Shown here in pieces: positions 11,614-21,949 of a stretch of 64,000 nucleotides of DNA (the first letter of the stretch is position 1; the number at the start of each line of letters is the position of its first letter). The notes beneath the pieces were generated by a model. It was not told the DNA's origin. It searched no databases and was given only the letters and a program-made list of their open reading frames with translations. The position numbers and the translations under genes were made by a program. The stretch comes from Amborella trichopoda. Its lineage: Eukaryota > Streptophyta > Magnoliopsida > Amborellales > Amborellaceae. Location of the stretch: assembly GCF_000471905.2 (NCBI RefSeq), contig NW_006497025.1:519079-583078 (forward strand), read 5' to 3'.

Positions 11614-12420
11614 TCAGATAGCCTAAGATCACATTGTCACACGAAAGAGACCCTATACCATTCAAGGATCTATTGGTCTATGTGCTTGAAGGCTCTAAAT
11701 GAAGTATTAAGGTTGATGCTCCTGATTCCACAGGGAGATGACTTCCTTAGCTAGCTTGAAAATGTCGATCAATTTTTTCAGTGGAAGGATATGGCACAGC
11801 ATAAAAAGTTACAATTCATTGGTACTAGATTGAATGGACATGATTTGTTGTTGTGGCAGTAAATATAGGCTGATCGCACAAGAAAAGGATAGCAAGAGAT
11901 CCAAAATTAGGAGAAGACGAAGAGGTATTTGAAGGGAAAATTTCAGCCCACAGATCAAATGCAAGATCTTTACCAGCGAGTCCATTTACAGCGGAAAGAT
12001 GGTTCAATGTAGGATTATACAAAAGCTTTATATCAATTGTTGTGTCGGAATGATATTTGGGAGACTGATGACCAGTTGATTGTGCGGTGCGATATAAGGT
12101 TAGGTGTCTATGCATCAGATATTTACTTTGGATCAGGCATATAAGCTCACTTTCAAAGCTGAGACCCAGTTGTGCAGATCTGGGCCCAATTGCTTTATAG
12201 ATAAGGGAACAGCCACTACAAAGTCCAAGGAGGCAGTGGGGCAAAGTTCTAATTAGTCTTGTGGTGAGGAAGGAGATTGATTTAAGCAACAAACCTACCA
12301 ATGCAGGCCTATCATAGAACAAGTGCCCCCAAAACAGTAGTAAATCAGCAACATGCTTCAAGTGTGGCAAGCCAGGACATAGGTCTTATGATTGCCGGAA
12401 GTGCCAAGCAAGTGTACACT
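11614..12420 (+). pseudogene. Chromovirus gag remnant with CCHC zinc knuckle
   Basis: After the hAT insertion the gag reading continues in broken frames: a LENVDQFF.WKDMAQHKKLQFIGTRLNGH-like block with the LWWQ region, followed by a Y.ALYQLLCRNDIWETDDQL block. At 12354-12395 there is a clean CX2CX4HX4C knuckle (CFKCGKPGHRSYDC). Several in-frame stops show decay. The 5' part of gag lies at 10200-10400 upstream of the insertion. Confidence 0.75.
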
Positions 12421-12639
12421 TACAAGGGGAAGACATGGAGGGTAATGAGGAGGAAAGTGTGCACATTGACAATGGGAGTGAGGCTAACATCGAGGGAAGT
12501 GAAGAGGACACATACCTCTGATAATGGCAAGCTCTTAGTGATTCGATCCATGTTAGCTGCATGGTTGTTGTTGAGCCATGGCTGCACACTGACATTGTTC
12601 ACACAAGATGCATAGTGCAAGAAAGGTATGCACGATCGT

Positions 12640-13263
12640 TATTGATAGCGGGGGGCTGAGGGAACATTGCTTTCCAAGAGATGGTGAACAAATTGTAAGT
12701 TGAAGAAGGAGAAGCAACCCAAACCCTATAAGATATTCAAACAAGGTATCGGAGCTCCTATTGATTCTAGTTGTTTGGTTTCTTTTTTCTATCAGTAAAC
12801 AGTGTGACAACCCTATATGGTGTAAACGCATTACCGACGAACGCCTTTCACTTGCTGTTGGGTAGTCCTTGGCAGTACTACAATTTCATGATTCATGATT
12901 GCCCGAACAATACATATTCGTTTAACAAGGATGGTGTCAATGTGAAATTACACCCTTTAAGAGACAAAGATAAACAGAGCGTTAAAGTGGAAGAGAAAGA
13001 AGTTCTTTTGTCCATGCATAGTTGTTTGGCTGAAGATAGTGAAAAAGGGATTATGTTTCTCTTAATAATGAAGGAAAATGTGGTGTTGAGGTGGGGAATG
13101 AGGCAGTTAAGCTGCTTTTTGATGAATTCCAGGCTTTGATGCCCTGTAAGAATTGCTTTTTGATGAATTTCAGGCTTTGATGCCCTGTAAGAATTAGCCA
13201 GTGGGTTACCTCCCATGAGAGATATCCAGAACTCAAAGACTTGGTTCCTAGAACTAGTTTACT
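12640..13263 (+). pseudogene. Chromovirus protease and protease/RT linker
   Basis: Includes LLLGSPWQYYNFMIHD....NTYSFNKDGV (family LLLGRPWQYDR.VIHDG..NTY.F) and later EAVK.L.DEFQ, then LPPMRDIQ leading into DLVPRTSL. A 41-bp tandem duplication at 13111-13192 (unit starting TGCTTTTTGATGAATT) breaks the frame. The segment ends at the MITE inserted at 13264. Confidence 0.75.
13111..13192 (+). repeat. 41-bp tandem duplication within pol
   Basis: Two adjacent copies start with TGCTTTTTGATGAATT and end in GCCCTGTAAGAAT, with one substitution between them. Since 41 is not a multiple of 3, it shifts the frame. Confidence 0.9.
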
Positions 13264-13739
13264 CATAGTTTTAAAAAGCGGACCGCCCAGTGCCTAAGCA
13301 GTCCAGAAGGCCTGGGCGCATCGCCCAGGCCTAGGCGGCCAAACTAGGCGGATATCCCTGGGCGCCCGCCTAAGCGTCCAGGAACCCGCCTAGGCGCCCA
13401 CCTGAACCCTCCTAGGCACCCGGTAACCCGCCTAAGCGCCCGCCTGAACCCGCCAAGGCACCCGCCCTGGCGCCAGCCCAAGGCCTGTGCCTCACCTAGG
13501 GGCAGAAATGCGGCTCCTTGAGGGTATTTTTGGGTCATTTTTTTAATACTCAAGGGGCAAAATTGTGGGTTTTAGGTTCATTTGAAACCTAAAACCCATT
13601 TGAGGCTATTTTTGAGAGAGAAAACCCAAAAAAAAAAAAATTCTACTAGACTGCCCAGGTTCTGGACGCCTGCCTGGGCATTGGGCGGCCTGGACCCCCC
13701 CGACTGCCTAGATGCCGCCTAGCGCTTTTTGAAACACTG
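13264..13739. mobile_element. hAT MITE with CCTAGGCGG-type ends
   Basis: A 476-bp element starts CATAGTTTTAAAAAGCGG and ends CGCTTTTTGAAACACTG. GC-rich subterminal motifs (GCCTAGGCG, GCCCAGG) surround an AT-rich core. The flanking duplication is AGTTTACT (13256-13263) versus AGTTCACT (13740-13747). Its ends and the AAACCTAAAACCCATTTGAG core match the longer element at 24751-26792, so it is an internally deleted relative. Removing it and one duplication reconnects the pol reading DLVPRTSL to NLPHYRMSP. Confidence 0.9.
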
Positions 13740-14660
13740 AGTTCACTAAATCTACCACACTACCGCATGAGTCCCTATGAGCATGATGAGCTACATAGGC
13801 AAGTTTTCAGACCTATTAGCCAAGGGGTTGATTCATAAGAGATTATGTCCTAGTGTTGTCCCAGCACTATTGGCTCCCAAGAAAGACAGCGCCTGGCGAA
13901 TATGTGTGGACAGCAGGGCCATGAACAAGATCACAATCAAGCATAGATTCCTTACACCCTGCTTAGATGATATGTTGGGCATGTTATCCAGATCTAATGT
14001 GTTCTTTAATTTCGACTTACGAAGCAGTAGCATCATATCAGAATTAAAGTGGAAGATGAATGAAGAACAACATTCAAGAATCTAGAGGGGCTATATGAAT
14101 TGTTAGGGATGCCTTTTGGCTTGTCTAACGTACCAGTACCCTTATGCAGGTTACAAATGGAGTTCCCAAACTATTCATAGGGAAGTTTGTTTAGTATATT
14201 TTAATAATATTTTTATTTACAGCAGTACAACTGAGTAACATTTGATTCATTTGCCGTAGATTATGGCAATCTTACAGGCAGAAAAGTTATTTATCAATCT
14301 TAAGAATTGGTCTTTCTTGACAGATAGTCTTGTCTTCTTGGGTTATGTGCTATCTACTGATGGGACTAGAGTGGATCGATTAAGGTTCAAGCAATCATTG
14401 ACTGGCCCACACCGACTTTGGGGATGTACGAAGTTTTCACGGGCTAGCTATGTCGTATCGGCAGTTCATTAAAAAAAAATTCAGTTTGGTAGCCCCGTTA
14501 TAGATCATATGATAAAAGGCAACTTTGTTTGGATGAGATGTAGCCAATGATAGCTTCCAGCTGACTAAAGAAAAGATTACATAGGCCTCATCATCATCTT
14601 GGCTTTGCCAAATTGTGACAAAGTTTATCAGGTGGGTTGTGATGTATCCCATGTTGCTCT
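13740..14660 (+). pseudogene. Chromovirus reverse transcriptase and RNase H
   Basis: Motifs in order: PHYRMSP, DLLAKGLI, PALLAPKKD..WR.CVDSRA.NKIT, a LDDML..LS block, MPFGLSN, then a YFNNIFIYS block where the catalytic YVDD would be (aspartates lost), then SLVFLGYVLS.DG.RVD and a degraded RNase H start with ILALPNCDKVYQVGCD. Stops and frameshifts are present. The lost YVDD aspartates alone would abolish polymerase activity. Confidence 0.85.
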
Positions 14661-15059
14661 GAGTTAATAGACCTGTTGCTTTCTTTAGTAAAAAGTTAAG
14701 TAACTGTAAGTCACAATATTCAACATGTGATTTGGAATTCTAAGCGCTAGTGCAGGCACTAGAGGAGCTATTTGACTCAGCGGGAGATTGTATTGTATTT
14801 CGATCATGATGCCTTGAGGTTCCCGGGTACTCTTAAGTTTGAATTGAAGGCATGCCAAATGGGATTCACACTTGCAAGAATTCACATTTGTAATCTAGCA
14901 TAAGGCGGGAAGTCAAAATCAAGTAGCATAGCATTGAGCAGGAGATCCATGGTGTTGAGTGTTCTTCCATCATCAGTTGTGGACTTTGAAACGATCCCGC
15001 AACAATATGCTACTGACACATATTTCGCTGAAATTGTTGGATAGGTTGCATGATGGTTT

Positions 15060-15900
15060 TCTTTTCAGGGGAATCACCTCTGCATACCAGATGGCTCCTT
15101 GAAGTTGAAGATACTTTCTGAATTGCATGGTGGTGGACTAGGAGCTCACTTTGGCAGAGACCGTACTTTAGCTTTGGTGGAGGACAATTATTTTTGGCAG
15201 CGACTGAGGAAGGATGTTGCCATATATGCCAGCTCGCAAAAGGAAGGACTCAGAGCACTGGGTTGTACACTCCATTACCGGTACCACAACAGCCCTAGAA
15301 AGATGCATGGACAAACAGCCCAGGGAATGGACTCTACCTCCATGGTAATTGGAGGTTACTTGAAGATGATGCATTTTATAGCTTCATGGTAATTGGACGT
15401 TACCTTCATGGTAATTGGACGTTATAATTCAATATATGCGCTTAAAGAGCCACTTTTGGAGGACCTTGTGGCAAAAGATGGGGGCAGAGCTGCAATCAAA
15501 TAAATGGTCAGATGAGGGTAGTTAATAGGACTTTGGACAATCTTTTGCACTGTTTGAGAGGATGACTACAACAGTGGGATTTTTACTTGTCTCAAATGGA
15601 GTTCGCATATAACAGTGCTAGAAAAAGAATCACAGGGTGATCACCTTTTCAAGTAGTTTACGGCAGGAATGCAAAGGAGGGATTGGCTCCGGTGAATTTG
15701 CTTGATATGGAGCGAGTTAGTAATGACACAGAGGCTTGGGCAAAACACAATCGAGACATCCAGTTGAAGGTCATAAAAAAGCTTAAGGGGAACACAACAC
15801 ATTACCAAGAGAGTAACAATCAATACAAACACCGCAAAAGAATTTAATGAGGGTGATCTAGTTATAGTCTTACCTAAGGAAAGAGAGATTTCATCGGGGC
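15060..15900 (+). pseudogene. Chromovirus integrase
   Basis: The zinc-binding N-terminal region is seen as ILSELHGGGLGAHFGRD.T, followed by ALVEDNYFW..LRKDV. The catalytic core is badly damaged. Later parts read NGQ..VVNRTLDNLL.CL and FAYNSA. A GDLV-like block follows near 15850. Frameshifted and truncated relative to the family. Confidence 0.75.
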
Positions 15901-16044
15901 AGTACCATAGTCCATAAGTTGAAGGTTAGGCGCACTGGGCCTTGTTGTGTTATGAAGAGATTGGGAGAGAAAGCATACAAAGTCAAGCTTCAGGCAGCTT
16001 AGGATATTTTACCGAGATTCAACATTAATGGTATTATGATTATC

Positions 16045-16350
16045 ATGATGAGAATGACGAAGAGATGGAGATTGATTGGCAGGACCACTCGCTAGAACTT
16101 GAAACGAAAGTGATTAATTATGTGCTTGATACCAAGATAATTAGCATGAGGCATGGATCATATACACATTATCTTGTGCTTGATACCAAGATAATTAGCA
16201 CAAGGCATGGATCGTATACACATTACCTTGTGCACTGGAAAGATATATCTGAAGCAAAAGATTCAAAGATTTCGGAGGAGTTCCAAAAGGTAGATCCTGA
16301 CAACTGGAAGCAATATATCGTCCAGAACTCGAGGGCGAGTTCTTCTTCTA
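16045..16350 (+). pseudogene. Chromodomain-like C-terminal tail with in-frame duplication
   Basis: The open stretch contains VLDTK...RHG.YTHYLV.WK, matching the family pattern ILD.R..RRHG.Y.QYLVRWK, and ends S.EEFQKVDPDNW. A 54-bp (18-codon) tandem duplication at 16121-16228 repeats the RHGSYTHYLV unit without breaking the frame. Chromodomain-like tails are thought to guide integration into heterochromatin; this copy is part of a dead element. Confidence 0.7.
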
Positions 16351-16361
16351 ACCAGGGAGAT

Positions 16362-16724
16362 TGATGCAGTCCTCCTAACATCATGTTGATGTTGATGTCA
16401 TCTCTAGCATTTATTTACTGGTCAAAGTTACTGTTCACAAGGGAATTTCCAGGATTTTTAATTAGGGGTGGTGTGGACTGTGGAGCTTTTGAGAATTGTT
16501 TAGAATTTATTAATCAGCTGGGGTAGGTTGGCATTTTATTATATTTTTGGGTTTATAAGAGTGCCTATTTGAAACTCTGTAAGAGTTTAGAGAGTAATTT
16601 TGCAGATTTTATCAGTGTAGAGAGACTTTTCTCCTTTGAAGCTTATTTAGCTTCCATGTTACTCTCTATTGATTTTCTAGCCCTATTTACTATCCAAACT
16701 GGTGTGTCTTTACTTTGTGCTGCA
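16362..16724 (+). repeat. 3' LTR of the chromovirus
   Basis: A 363-bp repeat starting TGATGCAGTC and ending TTTGTGCTGCA. It is preceded by a purine-rich CAGGGAGAT that could be the polypurine tract. It differs from the 5' LTR at many sites, indicating an old insertion. Confidence 0.85.
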
Positions 16725-18854
16725 TAACAAGAAAATCAAATCATACTCAAACATGAGATACAAAAGTCCAATATTGTCCAACCATATATTATAACATGAT
16801 GATTGATTATCACCACGACCCATCACACTAAACAAATGAATCATCTTTTTCTTAAGTCCTATGGAAATAGAACTAAAAAAACCAGAATGAAATTTAGCTG
16901 TATCAAAAAATGATTCATAATTTCCATAAAAGACAATAACGTGAAAATGACTATTATCTTGTTAACCAAAATATTTGTCATCAGATCCAAATTGTTACAT
17001 TTATTGGCATTTCTAAACCATCGATCCAGCACATAGTTGCAATTACATTCGTACAGGCAAATGCTAAATGATTAGGTGAATCCAAATAAATAGGAGGTGC
17101 ACCTAAGTTGGAGTATGAAGTTGGGGAACGATCTTGGAGAGGGATCATGCACTACCTCCAATTATTGGGTTATGTCCACAGTGAGTAACAGTGATTTCTT
17201 GGTAACACTTTCATCATTATGCATGAGATCAGGTAAAATTGGGAATTGCACATTGTGAGAAGCTTTAAGGCAGGTATATTGATGTAATTGGTGGCTCGAT
17301 TCCCTAATTTTGATCAAGGAAGCACTCTTTAACATCTGAGAATTAAGGTAAATCCTCAAGGAAGCAGACCATCTGAGAATTAGCACGAGTAGTAATAACA
17401 CCAAGTCAAAATGTATATCTGTCTAGGGAGCAGACTATCATGAAAAACTCATCACGTATCAGATCTCAAATTCATTTCATCACTTGCAGTTCTCTGGAAA
17501 GTGGATAGAGCATGTGCACCCATAATTCTGAGCGAACTAATTATCCGTTGCTTGCAAATATATCCTTGTATTAATGATAGCTTCTGAAAGGTAGAAGTAG
17601 CTAACCAATTGACAATATAACATCTGAAAAATGAGGCAAGTGATAAGTTTTGGGGACACATGAGGTGTCAAGTGAAAATTATGGAATTCGTAAGTTTGGG
17701 GGGATTATTCGGGTGTAGAAGTTAAGCAAGCGCATTGTATTTTGGATAGATATTGGAAGCAAGATAATATTCAGAGTTAAAGTGTAACTGCCAGTAGTGA
17801 CCTCTACGAGTTTTTCTCCTGACCTCGAGGATTCTTCAGACCCCTTTGCTTTGGTATCTAACCGTTAAGTCAAGGGGCAAGGTAGTGTGATACTCGTGTG
17901 TCTGCTAATTCTTGAGGATGTAGAGATTGTTAAGCTTAGTTGCAAGCTAAGTGGGTTTAGTGCGTCTATCCCAGTAATTGATTCTGGCTTGAGCAACAGG
18001 AACAGAAAGGGTGCTTTCTCCATTGAGTATTTTCACCTCATTTCGGGGTCTACATGAGCTAGACCATCACCTATTCGCTGAGTTTCAATTCCCAGGCACT
18101 TCGTGAAAGAATTAGGCTTTTGGTTGGTGGGCTTGTATAGCGAAGCTTCCCATCATGGGCCACTTATCAACATCCATGATTCCATTTCCCTTATACTTGC
18201 GTCGTACACCATGAGGATTACCATCACCTTAACCAAAGGAAGATTTGTCAGATCAGTTTGGAGTTTCTTGGTAGAGGCTCTCTGCATTAATTGGGTGATT
18301 TTCAAGTTGCTAGCATCTTTATTAGTGAGTTAGTCCCTATAACCATTCTAGACTAGGGCAGCTCCCTCTGAAAGATTTTTCACCTCGCTATTTACTAAAG
18401 GATCTAAAAGGAAAAGAAGCTCCCTTTTAATGATTTTTCACCTCACTATTTACAAGGAATGCATTTCAGAAGAGGAACTGCTGTTGGTGGTCTGTCACTA
18501 CAAAATCAAGAAGAAAGGTTCAATCATTTCTTGGGACCTTATGAGGAAAAAATTTTAGGGCACAAAAGAAAAGGATCTAATTTAAGATTGAAATGACAAT
18601 CACCTTCAGAAAGTCATTCTTTTCTGGAACCATGATATGTTGGCAAAAGCATCCAGCCAGCTCCTTCCATGACACTGTTTTGAAAAGGATAGGAGGCCTC
18701 TCTCAAGAGAGTCAAGGTGGGCGCGTTCCTGAAAGCCTTCAAGGGAAATTTGAGATATGCAACTCCAACAAGGCAAAGGCTAGATCATAACCCTTAGGCT
18801 CAAAGCAATTCTCCGAGTTCCTCTCACAGCCTATTGTGGTGAACAGCAATTCAC

Positions 18855-19070
18855 TAAGGTAGTGTTTGATAAATGGGAAAGCCCCAACTTTCCCAATGAC
18901 TATAACTTTCTCACATTTGTTTCGGGGGAGAGCTACAGGAAAGAGGGGAAAGTCCTGACCCCCACTTTCCCCACTTCAGTATTTTGATGGGGAAAGCTGC
19001 ATCCCACCCTCAAGGGTAAGCTGCAGCTTCCCTAGAAAGGTTGGGAATACTTATACAAACACCAAACTCA
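18855..19070. mobile_element. Possible small MITE
   Basis: The segment opens GTAGTGTTTGATAAAT and closes CTTATACAAACACCAAAC, which are imperfect inverted ends around a GGGGAAAG-rich interior. No target duplication could be fixed, so the call is tentative. Confidence 0.35.
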
Positions 19071-19267
19071 AATTATACCATATGTTTTTGGGCAAACGCA
19101 TATCACATTAAATACAAGGGCAGCATGAACTAGGGCCTACCCCCATTGGCTAGTCCCATGTGGGTAAACCCTAGAGCAAGAGCCTCTCTCTATCTCTCTC
19201 TCAGTAAAAGGGTAGCACGAACCCTAGGGTCTACCCAAAGACTAGTGGGTAAAACCTAGAGCCAGAG

Positions 19268-19306
<39 letters not shown>
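19268..19306. repeat. (CT)n microsatellite
   Basis: An uninterrupted CT dinucleotide run of about 38 bases. It creates a spurious RE-repeat peptide on the minus strand. Confidence 0.95.
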
Positions 19307-19307
<1 letters not shown>

Positions 19308-19499
19308 GCAAATTCGTACGAGGAAAACACAAAGATTTCATTAAAAAAAATTGATGAATTGATTCGAATTTAAAGGAAGCTAACAAGCCTAGCTTCAATG
19401 GCTTTGCAGAATTCACAAAAATTCAAGGAAATACAAAACCCTCACTTATCATAAAAGTACTAACTTAGAGCTCAAGAAATCCTAATTCTAATTGAAATC

Positions 19500-20640
19500 A
19501 TAATCATCATCATCATCATCCAAGCCTTATCCCAACTATTTGGGTTTGACTACAAAAATCATGTTCCACCATTCTGCTCTATCAAGAGCCATAGCCACCA
19601 TACCCTCAGACATACCATAAGTTACAATATTTCTTCTCATTATTTCCATCCAAGTCCATTCGGGCCTTCCCCTTACCTTTTAAAACTCAAACCAATTCCC
19701 CTTCCTAACCGGTATTCTATTAGGTCTACACTGCACATGGCCAACCCAACTAAGTCTATTTTCCCTCATCTTACCACCTATTGGATCCACTTTCCCTCGT
19801 ATGTATTGATTCCAAATTTTATCATTTCATGTCTTGCCACTCATCCATCTCAATATCCTCATCTCATTTCATGTCTTACCACCTATTGGATATGTTATTT
19901 CTTGACTGCGCAACATTCCATCCTGTAAGCATGGCTGGTCTTACAAGTGTCCTATAAAGCTTCCCCTTAAGTTTCATCGGCATGCAGCAATCACATAAAA
20001 CTTCGGATGTACACTCCACTTTGCTTTCCCAACTCTAATTCTCTGCATTACATCTTCCTTAATCTCTCCATTCTCTTGGATTATTGACCCAGGATATCAA
20101 AATAATTTCTTTTAAGTATTTCTTGGTCATCATTCTTAACTACTTCCTTGTTTCTACTCCTATTATTACAAAACTTGCATTCCTATATTATGTCTTAGCA
20201 CAACTAATTTTAAAACCTTTAGATTCTAAGACATCCCTCCAAAGTTCTAATTTTATATCGACGCGGCTTCTAGTCTCATCAATCAAAATTATATCACTTG
20301 CGAACAACATACACCATAGTACTTCATCTTGTAGATGCTTAGTTAACTCGTCCATAACCAAAATAAAGAGATATGGGCTCAACGCTAGCCCCTGATGTAA
20401 GCCTGTCACTAAAAACTTAAAACTCACTTGTCTTGTCCTCACACTAGGTCGCGTCCCCACGTACATATCTCTCACTACGTCCATATATCTTCTAGAGACT
20501 CATTTCTTTTCCAACATCCCTCAAATTAAGTCCCTAGGGACCTTGTTGTATTCTTTCTCTAAATCAATAAAGGCCATGTGGAGGTCTCCTTCCGTCTCCC
20601 TAAACTTCTCGATCAGTCCTAATTAAAATAATTATAAACG
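19500..20640 (-). mobile_element. RTE-type LINE, 5'-truncated copy
   Basis: On the minus strand, 20188-20484 encodes a readable reverse transcriptase block: [50 protein letters not shown] (usually FADDIVLIDE) and [17 protein letters not shown]. Further 3' is the RTE C-terminal region (GKGRPEWTWME; ALDRAEWWN). It ends with the conserved GGCTTGGATGAT sequence and a short GAT microsatellite at about 19499-19521. The FASD substitution and several frame breaks indicate a dead copy. The 5' part of ORF2 is missing beyond about 20640. Confidence 0.85.
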
Positions 20641-21474
20641 AAATAAAGGTCACAATTAAAATAAAATTCGTGTCCTTTTTAAAAGGAGCAATTTCATGCA
20701 AACTCAAATTACTTCTCTAAACAACTCTTAAATCCTAAAAAATATAAGAAAGCCCTATATCCCATAAAGAAATTTAAAAACCCTAAAAATAGACCCTAGA
20801 TAATCCCAAAAATACATCCCCTAAAATTTAATGAGAAAAGTTAAAAAATTAGAAGCATCTTGTCCTGCATCAGACTCCCATAGTAGGAGAAAACTCCTCC
20901 TCGAGTTTTAAAATGTGCTAAGACAAATTTTGTGTTAGTCCCCCAAACTTCTTCACCCCAAATATTATGCTCCAAATCCTAGGACCTGTGGGTTGTAACC
21001 TCAACGAAAACATAATGAACGTGCATTGAGACTGAGGCTTTAAAACATAGTTCAGAAGCACATAAACTCTTTTGAGAACACCTTGAAGTAAGGGTCATTG
21101 TATCTTGATTGAGTAATTATGATATACGTTCGGTTCACCCACAAAAGCTTGCTGGATTTGCGTCGGTTTAGCCACATTAACATGCTGCAATTGCCTCAGT
21201 TTAGCCACATAGCCCTGTTGTAATTGCCTTGGCTCAATCCTAAAACAAATCAAGAAAGCATCTTCGCAATGAGCATTAGATTTGTTGATCAAACCAGCAA
21301 CCTCACCTATCGATTCTCCTAATTCTTCATCTTTTTCTTCATCGAAGATCGGTTCAACTACGAAACATTGTCCTCCATTATATTTTTCACCTGAAAAATC
21401 CTCTTCCACCTCTTCACCACCATCATCACCATCACATGTACTTTCACATATTCAAATAGATGAAAGAAGTATAT
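20641..21474. other. Intronic interval, no gene recognised
   Basis: AT-rich. A minus-strand open stretch of 104 codons at 21095-21409 contains three degenerate QLQ..(Y/N)VAK units but no recognisable family. Confidence 0.35.
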
Positions 21475-21745
21475 GAAGGAGATAGGGGAGACCTAGATTA
21501 TAGAAAATTATGTATGGAGGCCAATATGTTGCATGCAGTGATTCTTGTGGAGGAGCAGCCTACCAATTCGGTTCCACCAGAATTGGAGCCATTAATGAGA
21601 GACTATCATGGTGTCATCCCAAATGAGCTTGCAAAGGCATTGTCCCCAATGCAAGACATCCAACATCACATAGACCTTGTTCTTGAGTCTAGCCTATCAA
21701 ACAAGGTAGCATATAGGATAAGCCCAAATAAGGTTCAAGAAGATA
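21475..21745 (+). pseudogene. Ty3/gypsy protease/RT linker fragment
   Basis: Encodes VPPELEPLMRDYHGVIPNELAKALSPMQDIQHHIDLV followed, in altered form, by a YRISP block, the segment that normally precedes the gypsy reverse transcriptase. Only about 270 bases are present, followed directly by the hAT remnant region. It belongs to a different gypsy lineage from 9056-16724. Confidence 0.8.
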
Positions 21746-21949
21746 GAAACGGTCACCCAGGAGGCAACTGCCTGGGTGACCTCCTCGGCACAAGGAAGCC
21801 AATGTTTTTTGTTTTCCGGAGGGAGGAAGTGGGGTGGGGTGAGAAAAGTGCGGGTGTGGGTTTTCAATTATGCATTCTAATTACTTATGGACAAATTAAC
21901 ATGTTTAAAAATATAAAACTGTAAAATTGCCCAAAATTTGAAATCCATT

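Larger units (their letters stand above)
9056..16724 (+). mobile_element. Ty3/gypsy chromovirus, old and carrying nested insertions
   Basis: Recognisable LTRs lie at 9056-9387 and 16362-16724. A tRNA-Met primer site follows the 5' LTR. The internal region encodes, in order, gag with a CCHC knuckle, protease, reverse transcriptase/RNase H, integrase and a chromodomain-like tail. The flanking 5-mers are AAACA (9051-9055) and TAACA (16725-16729), a 4/5 match to a 5-bp duplication. Subtracting three inserted elements and their duplications leaves about 5.3 kb. This size, the short LTRs and the chromodomain fit a Reina-like chromovirus. All coding parts carry stops and frameshifts, so it is inactive. 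It lies antisense to HSFA4, inside the intron. Confidence 0.88.
16725..19499. other. Intronic interval, no gene recognised
   Basis: Bases 17640-18330 contain several short open stretches on the plus strand that look somewhat protein-like but match nothing I recognise. Bases 18850-19075 may be a MITE. Repeated phrases TAGAGC.AGAGCCTCTCTC (about 19170 and 19255) flank a (CT)n run. No exon is proposed. Confidence 0.35.

Noticed and set aside
12386-13266. Minus-strand ORFs of 69-107 codons opposite the gypsy gag/protease
   Set aside because: They are antisense shadows of the retrotransposon coding region.
17640-18333. Host exon or captured gene
   Set aside because: Some plus-strand stretches look protein-like, but they are broken, match no family I recognise and lack a consistent frame.
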